Assembly (NCBI RefSeq): GCF_020042285.1
Contig: NZ_CP083388.1
Coordinates: 2,506,001 to 2,570,000 of the forward strand
Source: Ferruginibacter albus
GTDB lineage: Bacteria; Bacteroidota; Bacteroidia; Chitinophagales; Chitinophagaceae
Length of the DNA: 64,000 bases
Direction: 5' to 3'
The position numbers and the translations under genes were made by a program. Each line of letters begins with the position of its first letter. Positions within the stretch are counted from its first letter, which is position 1. Positions 28,273 through 37,713 of the stretch are shown here, one piece after another. The notes under the pieces were generated by a model that was not told the DNA's origin, ran no database searches, and saw nothing but the letters and a program-made list of their open reading frames with translations.

Positions 28273-28848
28273 TTAAAATCCATCGTTGCTTTCATCTGCA
28301 GCAGATTCTTCTTCACCAAAGGCGGATTCATCTTCCTCTCCTTCTTCTCCAAAGCCATCTTTTAATGCATCCGGTTGCAGATCGTATTTTTCTTCTACTT
28401 CAGCCAGGCGACTATCCACCAAACCTTTGGTTCCGTATTGCGAAGGAGCAATACCTTCTGTACGAATACAGCTTGGATAGGTCAGCTTTTTATTCTCTTC
28501 TTTATCAACGTTAATTAATTCAACCAGGAATGTCCAGAGCTTATTAAAATCGTACACATAAATAAAGCGTTGATTAGGATCTTTAACTTCTGTACCGATC
28601 ACTGTTTCGGACATAATTAAAGGCTCTACTTTATACACATGGTCATCGTATTTTTCTGCTGAAATCTCTCTGCCACGTTGCCAATTATCGTTACTGCGAT
28701 AGAAAGTTGCCTTGTGTTTACTATCGAATTCATATGCTTTTAAAATAGCTGAATGCAGGTCTGCAAATGTTTGTGTATGACGAATAGCAATATCTCTGTA
28801 AATACTGTCATCATCTTCCCAATATGTTCTGAATCGTAAGATAGCCAT
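28273..28848 (-). CDS. pRiA4b ORF-3-like protein
   Basis: A 191-residue protein. The first 130 residues match the plasmid pRiA4b ORF-3 family: an N-terminal strand (MAILRFRTYWEDDDS), the helix TFADLHSAILKAYEFDSKH, then KATFYRSNDNW and YVYDFNKLWTFLVEL. The last 35 residues are very acidic and contain a DES tail. The family is uncharacterised and sits on plasmids, IS-linked loci and chromosomes alike; there is no sign of mobility here. A TAATTTTG box at 28882-28889 on this strand may be its promoter. Confidence 0.75.
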   Translation of the reverse strand: MAILRFRTYWEDDDSIYRDIAIRHTQTFADLHSAILKAYEFDSKHKATFYRSNDNWQRGREISAEKYDDHVYKVEPLIMSETVIGTEVKDPNQRFIYVYDFNKLWTFLVELINVDKEENKKLTYPSCIRTEGIAPSQYGTKGLVDSRLAEVEEKYDLQPDALKDGFGEEGEEDESAFGEEESAADESNDGF

Positions 28849-28899
28849 GTAGTAAAATTACAAATATCAGATTATAAATAACAAAATTAAAATTTGAAA

Positions 28900-30318
28900 T
28901 TATTCATTAACAACCACTCCTATTTCCTTTGCTTTTTTAAGCATAAATGCATACGCTGCATCATAATCATTGGGTATAATCCCATCCAAAATAGCTTCAC
29001 GAATTGCATTTTTAATATCACCAACCTGTCGCCCCGGCGAAAGATCAAATCTTTGCATGATAAGCTCTCCTGTTATCGGTGGTTGCCAGTTGCGAATATT
29101 ATCTTTTTCTTCTACCTCTTTGCAACGTTCCCGCACATGTTCAAAATTATCTAAGTAACGTTTTACTTTTTGTTTGTTTTTAGAAGTAATGTCCGCTTCA
29201 CACAAGGTCATCAATGCCTCAAAGTCTTCCCCGGCATCAAACAATAATCTTCGAATAGCGGAATCCGTTATATTTTCTTTGGTTAAGCCGATAGGGCGCA
29301 AGTGCATTTCTACCATTTTACGAACGAACTTCATTTTTTCGTTTTGCGGCAGCTTCAATTTGGAAAATATTTTCGGCACCATTCGGCCACCCACTACTTC
29401 ATGTCCATGGAATGTCCAGCCATGCCCTTCTTCAAATTTCTTGGTAGCAGGCTTTGCTATATCATGTAATACAGCTGCCCAGCGCAACCACAGATCATTC
29501 GTATTTTGAGAGATATTGTCTATTACCTGTAATGTGTGATAGAAATTATCTTTATGCCCCTTGCCATCAATATATTCTGCTCCCGCCAACTCCACCATTT
29601 GCGGAAAAATAATTTTCAATAAGCCGCTTTTATACAACAGATCAAAACCAACAGATGGCTTATTGCTTAATAATATCTTATTCAATTCATCAGCAATACG
29701 CTCTCCGCTTACAATTTTTATCCGTTCTGCATTTTGCTTGATTGCTTCAAACGTTTTTTCATTAATAGTAAAATGAAGTTGCGATGCAAATCGAATAGCC
29801 CGCATCATACGCAAAGGATCATCACTGAATGTTCGGGAAGGCTCCAGCGGTGTTTCTATATTTTTTAGTTCGATATCTTTTATACCATTGAAAGGGTCGA
29901 GCAGTTTTCCAAAATCATTTTTATTTAAGCTGATAGCAAGCGCATTGATCGTAAAATCGCGGCGATTTTGATCATCTTCTAATGTGCCGGTTTCAACTTG
30001 TGGTTTTCGGCTGTCATAATTATAACTTTCTTTGCGAGCTCCAACAAACTCAATTTCTATGCTATCTGTTTTTATTTGTGCGGTGCCAAAATTTTTAAAA
30101 TAATGCACTTCGGGTTTGGGGCGAAATTCCTTTGCTACTTCATGTGCCAATGCAATAGCATCGCCAATGCAAACTACATCCATATCCTTCGTCTGTCTGC
30201 CAAGTATCTTATCTCTTACAAAACCGCCGATCAAATAGCAAGGCAGCTCCAGTTTTTGAGCTGAGCTTGCAATTTTGTTTAAAATAGATATTTCTTTATC
30301 GGAACATTTAATATACAT
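28900..30318 (-). CDS. cca: CCA-adding enzyme / poly(A) polymerase-type nucleotidyltransferase with HD domain
   Basis: About 472 residues. The class II nucleotidyltransferase core is shown by GGFVRDKILGRQTKDMDVV (GG plus D-x-D) and RRDFTINALA, then the RNA-binding helices. An HD domain follows at about 255-380 (HDIAKPATKKF). It should add or repair the 3' CCA of tRNAs. ATG 30318 is chosen over 30381: a TATTTTTG promoter box lies just upstream of 30318 and the extra residues are hydrophobic and not family-like. Confidence 0.9.
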   Translation of the reverse strand: MYIKCSDKEISILNKIASSAQKLELPCYLIGGFVRDKILGRQTKDMDVVCIGDAIALAHEVAKEFRPKPEVHYFKNFGTAQIKTDSIEIEFVGARKESYNYDSRKPQVETGTLEDDQNRRDFTINALAISLNKNDFGKLLDPFNGIKDIELKNIETPLEPSRTFSDDPLRMMRAIRFASQLHFTINEKTFEAIKQNAERIKIVSGERIADELNKILLSNKPSVGFDLLYKSGLLKIIFPQMVELAGAEYIDGKGHKDNFYHTLQVIDNISQNTNDLWLRWAAVLHDIAKPATKKFEEGHGWTFHGHEVVGGRMVPKIFSKLKLPQNEKMKFVRKMVEMHLRPIGLTKENITDSAIRRLLFDAGEDFEALMTLCEADITSKNKQKVKRYLDNFEHVRERCKEVEEKDNIRNWQPPITGELIMQRFDLSPGRQVGDIKNAIREAILDGIIPNDYDAAYAFMLKKAKEIGVVVNE

Positions 30319-30323
30319 CAATG

Positions 30324-30331
30324 CAAAAATA
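30324..30331 (-). promoter_or_regulatory. -7 box giving a leaderless cca mRNA
   Basis: On the minus strand TATTTTTG is followed by CATTG and then the ATG at 30318. The transcript is therefore expected to start at or next to the start codon. Confidence 0.5.
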
Positions 30332-30500
30332 AGAAGATAGAACGCTGATTTTATGATATCAGGATAATCGCTGTAAATCACAGAAACAATGCTTGCGTAA
30401 TCATATCAGACCTGCAATTGGGTATTTGGAATTTATAATTCAAACATGGCATCAATATTGACCATATACACCCTCGCTAAAAACTACGCAATTAACTGCG

Positions 30501-30508
30501 TACTTTTG
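30501..30508 (+). promoter_or_regulatory. -7 promoter box for lon
   Basis: TACTTTTG fits TAnnTTTG and lies 26 bases before the lon ATG. Confidence 0.55.
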
Positions 30509-30534
30509 CCAACTTGACTTATATATAAAAAATT

Positions 30535-32934
30535 ATGGATAAACAATTTTACGTGCAGGGTACTGAGGAAGAAATGGAGTTTCTTCCCATGATACCTCTG
30601 AATGAAGACGATGCAGAAAATATCGATGAACAGACGATCTCGAGCGAATTACCCTTATTACCTTTAAGAAATACGGTGCTTTTTCCGGGTGTGGTTTTGC
30701 CTATTACTGTAGGCAGAGATAAAAGTATAAAAGCAGTAAATGATGCTTATAAGGCTGACAAATTGATAGGGGTTATAGCGCAAAAAGACAGTACTGTGGA
30801 AGAACCTACTGTCAGCGATCTGCAGGAAATCGGTACTATCGCCAAAATTGCCAAGCTTATAAAAATGCCCGATGGCGGTACTACTATCATTATCCAGGGA
30901 AGAAAACGTTTTAAGGTAGAAGAAATAACAACTGATGATCCTTATTTTAAAGCCAAGACAAAACTTTTAACAGAAGAGTTGATTAAAGATGATAAGGATT
31001 TTAATGCCATGGTGGGTAGCATTAAAGACCTGGCTGCTCAGATCATCAACCTCTCCCCTAACCTTCCGAATGAAGCTGCTATTATCTTAAAGAATATTGA
31101 GAACCCTTCTTTTTTAATTCACTTTGTAAGCAGCAATTTAAGCAGCGAAATAAAAGACAAACAACGCCTGCTGGAAATAAACGATGTAAAAGCACGAGCG
31201 GAATTGCTGATGAACCTGATGCAAACCGAATTGCAATACACCGAATTAAAAAATAAAGTAACCAATAAAACCCGGGCTGAATTAGATAAGCAACAACGTG
31301 AATATTTTCTGCAACAGCAAATGAAAGCTATCAAAGAAGAGTTGGGAGGCGATAATGTAGCTGAATTAAAAGAAATGCAGAAAAAAGCGGAAGCAAAAAA
31401 ATGGACACCAGCTGCAAAAGAAATGTTTGCTAAAGGAATTGAGAAGCTCGAAAGAATGCATCCCAGCACGCCCGATTATTCTGTTGTTTATAATCATTTG
31501 GATCTAATGTTGGATCTACCATGGGCAGAATACACCGCTGATCAATACGATCTAAAGCGTGCTAAGAAGATATTGGATCACGATCATTACGGAATGAACA
31601 AAATAAAAGAACGGATATTGGAATATCTCGCTGTATTAAAATTAAAAGGTGATATGAAAAGCCCGATACTTTGTTTTGTAGGCCCTCCCGGTATTGGTAA
31701 AACAAGCCTTGGTAAAAGTATTGCCAATGCCATTGAAAGAAAATATGTAAGAGTAAGTTTAGGCGGCTTGCATGATGAAAGCGAGATACGTGGTCATCGT
31801 AAAACCTATATTGGCGCCATGCCAGGAAGAATTGTTCAATCTATCCGTAAAATAAAATCCAGTAATCCTGTAATGATATTGGATGAAATAGATAAGATCG
31901 GCGCTGATCATCGTGGTGATCCGTCTTCTGCCTTGTTAGAAGTATTAGATCCTGAACAAAACAATAATTTCTACGATAATTATTTAGAGCTGGAGTATGA
32001 TCTAAGTAAAGTATTATTTATTGCAACCGCTAACAATCTTGCTAATATTCAACCGGCATTAAGAGATCGGTTAGAGATCATTGATCTAAGTGGTTATGCA
32101 GTGGAAGAAAAAATTGAGATCGCCAAGCAACATCTTATTCCAAAACAGCAGGATGCGCATGGCTTAAAAGATGTGCGTATTAAAATAAGTGACGCTGTTT
32201 TAGAAAAAACTATTGAAGATTATACAAGAGAAAGTGGCGTGCGTGATTTGGATAGACAATTAGCTTCCATCATGCGCAATCTTGCTAAACAATACGCCAT
32301 TAAAGGAAAAATAAAACCAACGCTCTCCAAAGAGGATGTTGAAAAAATATTAGGCAAGCCCCGTTTTAGCAATGAAATTTATAAAACAGCCAACATGCCC
32401 GGCGTTGCTGTTGGTTTAGCCTGGACTTACGTAGGCGGAGATATTCTATTTATCGAAACGCAATTAAGCGATGGTAAAGGAGAATTAAAATTAACAGGCA
32501 ACCTTGGCAACGTAATGAAGGAGAGCGCCACTACTGCTTATACCTGGCTGCAGGCAAACGCTAAAAAGCTATCCATCGATACTGAAGATTTTAATAAAAA
32601 GAATGTTCACATACATATTCCGGAAGGTGCTGTTCCTAAAGATGGTCCAAGCGCCGGCATTACTATGATGACCGCATTGGCAAGCGCTTTTACAGGCAGA
32701 AAAATAAAACCTTACTTAGCCATGACGGGTGAAATTACCTTACGCGGGCAAGTATTACCAGTTGGTGGCATTAAGGAAAAAGTACTGGCTGCCAAGCGTG
32801 CAGGCTTAAAAGAAATTATTATGTGCTGGCAGAATGAAAAAGATGTACATGAAATAAACAGCGAGTTCATTAAAGGCATTAAATTCTATTATGTAAAGAC
32901 CATGCAGCAGGTTTTAGACATAGCCTTAACATAA
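30535..32934 (+). CDS. lon: ATP-dependent protease Lon
   Basis: A 799-residue cytoplasmic protease that degrades misfolded and regulatory proteins. The substrate-binding LON domain occupies about residues 35-240, followed by a coiled linker. Walker A (GPPGIGKT) lies at 383-390 and the AAA+ module follows with the Walker B motif ILDEIDKIG. The proteolytic dyad is Ser706 in [10 protein letters not shown] and Lys749 in [12 protein letters not shown]. Length and order are normal for bacterial Lon. A terminator follows about 90 bases downstream. Confidence 0.97.
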   Translation: MDKQFYVQGTEEEMEFLPMIPLNEDDAENIDEQTISSELPLLPLRNTVLFPGVVLPITVGRDKSIKAVNDAYKADKLIGVIAQKDSTVEEPTVSDLQEIGTIAKIAKLIKMPDGGTTIIIQGRKRFKVEEITTDDPYFKAKTKLLTEELIKDDKDFNAMVGSIKDLAAQIINLSPNLPNEAAIILKNIENPSFLIHFVSSNLSSEIKDKQRLLEINDVKARAELLMNLMQTELQYTELKNKVTNKTRAELDKQQREYFLQQQMKAIKEELGGDNVAELKEMQKKAEAKKWTPAAKEMFAKGIEKLERMHPSTPDYSVVYNHLDLMLDLPWAEYTADQYDLKRAKKILDHDHYGMNKIKERILEYLAVLKLKGDMKSPILCFVGPPGIGKTSLGKSIANAIERKYVRVSLGGLHDESEIRGHRKTYIGAMPGRIVQSIRKIKSSNPVMILDEIDKIGADHRGDPSSALLEVLDPEQNNNFYDNYLELEYDLSKVLFIATANNLANIQPALRDRLEIIDLSGYAVEEKIEIAKQHLIPKQQDAHGLKDVRIKISDAVLEKTIEDYTRESGVRDLDRQLASIMRNLAKQYAIKGKIKPTLSKEDVEKILGKPRFSNEIYKTANMPGVAVGLAWTYVGGDILFIETQLSDGKGELKLTGNLGNVMKESATTAYTWLQANAKKLSIDTEDFNKKNVHIHIPEGAVPKDGPSAGITMMTALASAFTGRKIKPYLAMTGEITLRGQVLPVGGIKEKVLAAKRAGLKEIIMCWQNEKDVHEINSEFIKGIKFYYVKTMQQVLDIALT

Positions 32935-33025
32935 ATTTTTATTTGACCAAACAACCAATTAGTTGTAAATTTCGTTATATAAGAATCAACAGATCTTCTA
33001 TGTTGGTTGTTTTAAGGGTTAAAAG

Positions 33026-33056
33026 AATCTCCCGGTTGTTCCGGGAGATTTTTTAT
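33026..33056 (+). terminator. Intrinsic terminator after lon
   Basis: AATCTCCCGG (33026-33035) pairs with CCGGGAGATT (33041-33050) around a five-base loop, then TTTT. Confidence 0.9.
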
Positions 33057-33089
33057 TCCACCTAGCTGCTGTTTATGTGAATAAGTTAG

Positions 33090-33123
33090 TTGATCTACTT
33101 TCAACTGTAATTCATTAAATTTG
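33090..33123 (+). promoter_or_regulatory. Promoter for phoH
   Basis: TAAATTTG at 33116-33123 fits the -7 box. TTG at 33090-33092 lies 23 bases before it, a little further than the usual -33 spacing. Confidence 0.45.
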
Positions 33124-33181
33124 AAATAGATGGCAGTAAGTAACCAATAACCCATTTCCTCACATTTAAACCCAGCGCACT

Positions 33182-34162
33182 TTGACAGAAGCTATCATTA
33201 ACCTCGAAACCGTTAATCCCATAGAATTCTTTGGTGTAAACAACGGTAAACTGGACATTCTTAAAAAGAAATTTCCATTATTAAAGATCTTAAGTCGCGG
33301 CACACAGGTAAAGCTTAGCGGCTCTCCCGAACAAATCGTAGATGCAAAAGAAAAGATCGAGCTTATTGTGCAATACATTGAACGTAACGGGCACATGAGT
33401 GAGAATTATTTTGAGCAAATACTTGGCGGCGATGATCAACAGGTGGTTGACAATTTTGTTGACCGTAATCCGAACGAAGTATTGGTATTTGGTCCTAATG
33501 GTAAAACAGTAAGAGCACGTACCGCCAATCAAAAGAAAATGGTAGCAGCTGTAGACAAAAACGATATTGTTTTTGCTATTGGTCCTGCCGGTACCGGTAA
33601 AACCTATACAGCCGTTGCATTAGCTGTAAGAGCATTAAAAAATAAAACAGTTAAAAAGATCATTCTTACCCGCCCTGCGGTAGAAGCGGGTGAAAGCCTT
33701 GGTTTTTTACCCGGCGACTTAAAAGAAAAGATCGACCCGTATTTACGCCCGTTATACGATGCATTGGATGACATGATACCTGCAGATAAATTAGGCTATT
33801 ACATGACCACGAGAACAATTGAAGTGGCTCCTTTAGCTTACATGCGTGGACGTACATTGGATAATGCTTTTATTATTTTGGATGAAGCACAGAATACAAA
33901 CGATGGACAATTAAAAATGTTCCTCACCCGTATTGGTGCGAATGCAAAAGCTATTATCACCGGCGATCCTACACAGGTTGACTTACCTAAAAATCAACGC
34001 AGCGGTATTGAAAAAGCCTTGCGTATTTTAAAAAATGTAGACGGCATTTCTCATATCGAGCTGGATGAAGAAGACGTAGTACGTCATAAATTGGTTAAAG
34101 CGATTATTAAAGCGTACGATAAAGAAAAAGAGCGGGAAGATAATATTCAGCCTCATCGTTGA
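33182..34162 (+). CDS. phoH: PhoH family ATPase
   Basis: A 326-residue protein with an N-terminal KH-like region (about 1-80) and a PhoH ATPase domain. Walker A is GPAGTGKT at 134-141, Walker B is FIILDEAQNT, and the motif ITGDPTQVDLP follows. Members in other bacteria take part in RNA processing together with YbeY-type RNases. The start is TTG at 33182; no suitable ATG exists upstream of the conserved TEAIINLE start. A terminator directly follows. Confidence 0.93.
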   Translation: MTEAIINLETVNPIEFFGVNNGKLDILKKKFPLLKILSRGTQVKLSGSPEQIVDAKEKIELIVQYIERNGHMSENYFEQILGGDDQQVVDNFVDRNPNEVLVFGPNGKTVRARTANQKKMVAAVDKNDIVFAIGPAGTGKTYTAVALAVRALKNKTVKKIILTRPAVEAGESLGFLPGDLKEKIDPYLRPLYDALDDMIPADKLGYYMTTRTIEVAPLAYMRGRTLDNAFIILDEAQNTNDGQLKMFLTRIGANAKAIITGDPTQVDLPKNQRSGIEKALRILKNVDGISHIELDEEDVVRHKLVKAIIKAYDKEKEREDNIQPHR

Positions 34163-34183
34163 TAATAATTTGTAATTAATTTT

Positions 34184-34215
34184 AAAAGCAGCCTTACAAG
34201 CTGCTTTTTTATTTT
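34184..34215 (+). terminator. Intrinsic terminator after phoH
   Basis: AAAAGCAGC (34184-34192) pairs with GCTGCTTTT (34200-34208), followed by a T-rich tail. Confidence 0.85.
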
Positions 34216-34249
34216 TATGAGCCGAATAGTTGTTCTTTATTCAACTTCG

Positions 34250-34288
34250 TTGTGTCACTCACTTGTACTTTTTATTCTTTATTAAGCT
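34250..34288 (+). repeat. Dispersed TTGTGTCACTCACTT repeat, copy 1
   Basis: A 39-base element beginning TTGTGTCACTCACTT and ending TTATTAAGCT. A 40-base relative occurs at 46657-46696. It lies downstream of the phoH terminator and does not overlap a supported reading frame. Confidence 0.5.
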
Positions 34289-34337
34289 ATTAACCAGCAT
34301 TTATTTATTGCAAGTGATTTCTCTATATTTGATAAAA

Positions 34338-34922
34338 ATGCGATTAATGAAAATCACTTTTTTCCTTGTCTTAATTCTTATGTCTTCAAGCATAAAATCC
34401 CAGGTGATTTTGATAAAAAACCATGTATATGTAGAAGAAAAACAAGCCGATTCAATTAATATTAAGTTAGATAGCATTTTAATTTTAAGCGTTGGACCTT
34501 CTACCACAAGGATTGTTCTAAACGATTTAAATGATTATTTATCTAAAAAATTGAGTAAGAAAAAAATCTTCACCTCTTATGCTTATTTGGGAAGAAATAT
34601 TACGGATGCGAAAAAGGAATTTAAATTATTAAATACAGACGGATACAAAGCCATCTTACTTTTTTTACCTAAAGATTCTGCTTTTTTCGAAGTAACACAT
34701 TCTTATTCTAACAGAGATAGAGAACCGGTTGTTTGGACCAGAACCGAAAATTTATATTATGAGCAGGCATTTGATTTTAGGTTTTATAAAGCTGGGCAAA
34801 ATCCTGAAAAATTCTGGAATGCCCTTGTGGAAATTGATGGCGACCCAAGTGATAACTTTGCCACAAAGAAAATAGGCAATAAATTGATCTCTCTTTTTAC
34901 AAAACATAAATACATACAATAG
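34338..34922 (+). CDS. Exported protein of unknown function
   Basis: A 195-residue protein with a signal peptide (hydrophobic 5-18, cleavage near SIKSQ). No family recognised. It contains a mixed alpha/beta segment (SILILSVGPSTTRIVLNDL, then a YLSKKLSKKKI helix and YKAILLFLP). A TATATTTG box at 34324-34331 ends six bases before the ATG at 34338, so the mRNA is probably leaderless. An ATG three codons later (34347) is the alternative. A longer frame opening at 34230 is rejected because it would run through the repeat and promoter. Confidence 0.55.
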   Translation: MRLMKITFFLVLILMSSSIKSQVILIKNHVYVEEKQADSINIKLDSILILSVGPSTTRIVLNDLNDYLSKKLSKKKIFTSYAYLGRNITDAKKEFKLLNTDGYKAILLFLPKDSAFFEVTHSYSNRDREPVVWTRTENLYYEQAFDFRFYKAGQNPEKFWNALVEIDGDPSDNFATKKIGNKLISLFTKHKYIQ

Positions 34923-34941
34923 TATTATTCAAATTGTAATT

Positions 34942-35319
34942 ATGAACACCGTTAGCTATTTCGAAATTCAATCATCAAACCCGACAAGAGAAATTGAATT
35001 TTATACAACAGTCTTTGATTGGAAGTTTATTAAAGAAGAATTTGTGCCAATAGAATATTATCGCATTGAAACAAACGGCATGAACGGCGGTCTTTTAAAG
35101 CGACCTGCCCCACTACCACCAACTCAATGTGGCACCAACGCCTTTACCTGCTCTATAATGGTCAATAGCTTTGATAAAACGGCAGCAAAGATCATAGCGA
35201 ATGGCGGCAAAGTAGCCTTACCGAAATTTGCTATCCCTAAAAGATGCTGGCAGGGATATTTTTTAGACGCTGATAATAACGTGTTTGGGATCTTTGAAGT
35301 GAATGAAAATGCAGAATAA
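34942..35319 (+). CDS. VOC (glyoxalase/bleomycin resistance) family protein
   Basis: A 125-residue protein with the paired beta-alpha-beta-beta-beta pattern of the VOC superfamily: YFEIQSSNPTREIEFYTTVFDWKF at the N-terminus and GYFLDADNNVFGIFE at the C-terminus. Such proteins bind a metal and act on small molecules, but the substrate is not predictable. It follows the previous gene after 19 bases. Confidence 0.82.
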   Translation: MNTVSYFEIQSSNPTREIEFYTTVFDWKFIKEEFVPIEYYRIETNGMNGGLLKRPAPLPPTQCGTNAFTCSIMVNSFDKTAAKIIANGGKVALPKFAIPKRCWQGYFLDADNNVFGIFEVNENAE

Positions 35320-35365
35320 TTATACACTATAAAACTTATAAAAGACATTAAGCGAATAATAAAAT

Positions 35366-36214
35366 ATGCAAGTATTTAAAACCAAAGCTTTACTTATTCT
35401 CCTTTTGTTCGTTTTTCTTTTTTCTGCATGCAGGAAAAAGAAAAGGAGCGATAGAACAAAATTCTTTCCTGAAGCTGAATTAAAGCCTACAATTATTCCT
35501 AAAAAAGAAAATCTCTGGGTTTTTATTATGGCAGGTCAATCAAATATGGCAGGACGTGGTTTTGTTGAACCTCAAGACACACTGCCTGATAACAGGATCT
35601 TTACAATAAATAAAAATGGCGATTTGATCATTGCCAAGGAACCACTTCATTTTTATGAGCCATCTCAAACAGGATTAGACTGCGGCTTATCTTTCGGAAA
35701 AGAGTTGAAAAAACACATTTCCGATAGTATTTCAATATTGCTTATTCCAACAGCAGTAGGCAGAAGTTCAATCACACAATGGATCAACGATTCAACGTTC
35801 AGGAATGTTACGCTGTTGTCAAACTTTAAACAAAAAGTAAAGATTGCTCAAAATTATGGACTCATCAAAGGTATTCTTTGGGATCAAGGAGAAACAGATG
35901 CTGAATCATTAAGTGATATTGATTTATATAAAGACAGGCTTAAGACACTGTTTATTAAATTCAGAAATGAAATTGGTAATAACTCTACTCCTGTACTTAT
36001 TGGTCAATTAGGATCTTTTTCAACCAACATCACCAACTATCAAAAACTTAATGAGCAGATCGATAAATATGTATCTTCAGATAGTAATGCATCGATCATC
36101 ACTACAAAAGACTTAATAGATAGAGGGGATAAAATTCATTTTAATTCCTCATCGCAAAGAATATTGGGGCAAAGATTTGCCGATAAGTTTATGGATAAAT
36201 ATATTGGGCGTTAA
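35366..36214 (+). CDS. SASA-domain carbohydrate esterase lipoprotein
   Basis: A 282-residue lipoprotein (FSAC lipobox, Cys22). The domain resembles sialate O-acetylesterase / CE6: GQSNMAGRG with nucleophile Ser59, then GILWDQGETDA, and a final DKIHFNS where the His is the likely catalytic base. It should remove acetyl groups from a polysaccharide or glycan at the envelope. Length is typical. Confidence 0.82.
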   Translation: MQVFKTKALLILLLFVFLFSACRKKKRSDRTKFFPEAELKPTIIPKKENLWVFIMAGQSNMAGRGFVEPQDTLPDNRIFTINKNGDLIIAKEPLHFYEPSQTGLDCGLSFGKELKKHISDSISILLIPTAVGRSSITQWINDSTFRNVTLLSNFKQKVKIAQNYGLIKGILWDQGETDAESLSDIDLYKDRLKTLFIKFRNEIGNNSTPVLIGQLGSFSTNITNYQKLNEQIDKYVSSDSNASIITTKDLIDRGDKIHFNSSSQRILGQRFADKFMDKYIGR

Positions 36215-36300
36215 ATTAGTAGAATGTATTTGTGTTAATGCATTGATAACATTACAAGTATAACGCAATATTGAGTAATTTAGCAATCCAAATAACTACA

Positions 36301-36696
36301 GTGAAAAAATATATAATACCATTCTTTGCTGCATTGTTCATTCTTTCGTGCAGCAGCAAAAAAGAAAGACCCACTACCGCATTAGACACGGGACGTGCTT
36401 TTATAAGAGCAACTTTAGACGGCGATTTTGATGAAGCAAAAACTTTATTGTATTCTGCTGATACAGGCAATGTACAATTGTTTGATCTATACAAAATGCA
36501 ATACGAGCGTTCATCGGGTGCTGATAAAAACAGTTACAAGAGTGCAGATATTATCGTAAATACATATAATGATCTGAACGATTCTACTGCCATTATTAAC
36601 TACGCTAACTCATACAAAAAAACTCCGCTTGAGATCAAAGTAATAAAAAAGAGTGGTTTGTGGCAAGTGGATTTTAAACACACGATCGGCGAATAA
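36301..36696 (+). CDS. DUF4878-like lipoprotein
   Basis: A 131-residue lipoprotein (LSCS, lipobox Cys17). The mature part looks like the DUF4878 / lumazine-binding-like cystatin fold: ALDTGRAFIRATLDGDFDEAK, then a C-terminal strand pair around LEIKVIKKSGLWQVDF. The start is GTG at 36301, which places the signal peptide correctly; a TTG ten codons earlier (36271) is less likely. Function unknown. Confidence 0.68.
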   Translation: MKKYIIPFFAALFILSCSSKKERPTTALDTGRAFIRATLDGDFDEAKTLLYSADTGNVQLFDLYKMQYERSSGADKNSYKSADIIVNTYNDLNDSTAIINYANSYKKTPLEIKVIKKSGLWQVDFKHTIGE

Positions 36697-36722
36697 TTTT
36701 ATAACAAAAACAAAATTTAGAA

Positions 36723-37265
36723 ATGTACGTTCTTCATCCATGGCACGGCGCATCTTACGGTAAAAAAGTGCCTGAAGTTGTAAATGGTTTAATTGAAATT
36801 CCGCAAGGTTCCCGGGCGAAATACGAAATTGATAAAACAACCGGCTTATTAAAATTAGACCGTGTGGTGTATTCTTCTTTCCACTATCCTATTAATTATG
36901 GATTTATTCCGCAAACTTTGGGTTTGGATGGAGATCCATTGGACATTTTGGTCATGTGCTCTGAAAGTATTCAGCCCTTATGTATGGTAGAAGCCACAGT
37001 TATTGGAAACATGCAGATGATCGATAATGGCGAAGAAGATGATAAAATAATTGCGGTAGCCACCAAAGATCCAACTGTAAATCATATCACAGATATCGAT
37101 GAGTTACCGAAGCACTTCATTGCCGTTTTGAAAAATTATTTTGAGCAATACAAAGTGCTGGAAAATAAAGTAGTGGAGATTGATGATTTTCAAAATAAGC
37201 AATATGCCTATAATATTATTGAAGATGCGATCAAACTGTATCAAAAAACTTTTCCGGCTAAATAA
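36723..37265 (+). CDS. ppa: Soluble inorganic pyrophosphatase, family I
   Basis: A 180-residue cytoplasmic enzyme that hydrolyses pyrophosphate to two phosphates. The metal-binding motif [10 protein letters not shown] is present, together with [13 protein letters not shown] and the later EEDDKIIAV. Length fits family I. Its stop shares one base with the ATG of the next gene (TAATG), so the two are probably translated together. Confidence 0.95.
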   Translation: MYVLHPWHGASYGKKVPEVVNGLIEIPQGSRAKYEIDKTTGLLKLDRVVYSSFHYPINYGFIPQTLGLDGDPLDILVMCSESIQPLCMVEATVIGNMQMIDNGEEDDKIIAVATKDPTVNHITDIDELPKHFIAVLKNYFEQYKVLENKVVEIDDFQNKQYAYNIIEDAIKLYQKTFPAK

Positions 37266-37705
37266 TGGCTGTTAAAAAAGTAAATATGGATATACAAACT
37301 GTACTGACAATAATTCTTGTTGGCTTAGCTGCGGGAATGTTAAGCGGCTTTGTAGGTGTGGGAGGAGGATTGATCATTGTGCCTGCATTAGTTTTATTCT
37401 TAGGCTTTTCTCAACACAATGCGCAGGGAACATCCCTGGGGCTACTTTTATTACCTGCCGGCATTTTAGCTGTACTGCAATATTACCGGCATGGCGATAT
37501 TGACTTTAAGGTTGTTGGCTTATTAGCAATAGGTTTTGTAGCTGGTGGTTATTATGGAAGTAAGCTGGCATTGAGCCTTCCCCAGGATACGATAAAAAAA
37601 ATATTTGCCGTGTTCATGATCCTGGTAGCTATTAAAATGTTATTCATCGATAAAAAGATATCAGAAAAGGCAAATCAAAAAAATGAACAACAACTGAAAA
37701 AATAA
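37265..37705 (+). CDS. Short TauE/SafE-like permease
   Basis: A 146-residue membrane protein with the TSUP signature near the N-terminus (GLAAGMLSGFVGVGGGLIIVPALVLFLGFS) and four membrane helices. Full TauE/SafE proteins have about eight, so this is a half-size member that would have to dimerise. The substrate (sulfite, sulfonate or other anion) is unknown. It overlaps ppa by one base and is followed after 8 bases by a channel homologue. Confidence 0.8.
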   Translation: MAVKKVNMDIQTVLTIILVGLAAGMLSGFVGVGGGLIIVPALVLFLGFSQHNAQGTSLGLLLLPAGILAVLQYYRHGDIDFKVVGLLAIGFVAGGYYGSKLALSLPQDTIKKIFAVFMILVAIKMLFIDKKISEKANQKNEQQLKK

Positions 37706-37713
37706 ATTGCGTT

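Noticed and set aside
28273-28848. Plasmid- or IS-derived gene
   Set aside because: The family name refers to a plasmid, but no transposase, terminal repeat or compositional change is visible here.
34230-34337. N-terminal extension of the unknown exported protein
   Set aside because: It runs through the dispersed repeat and the -7 box; the signal peptide begins at 34338.
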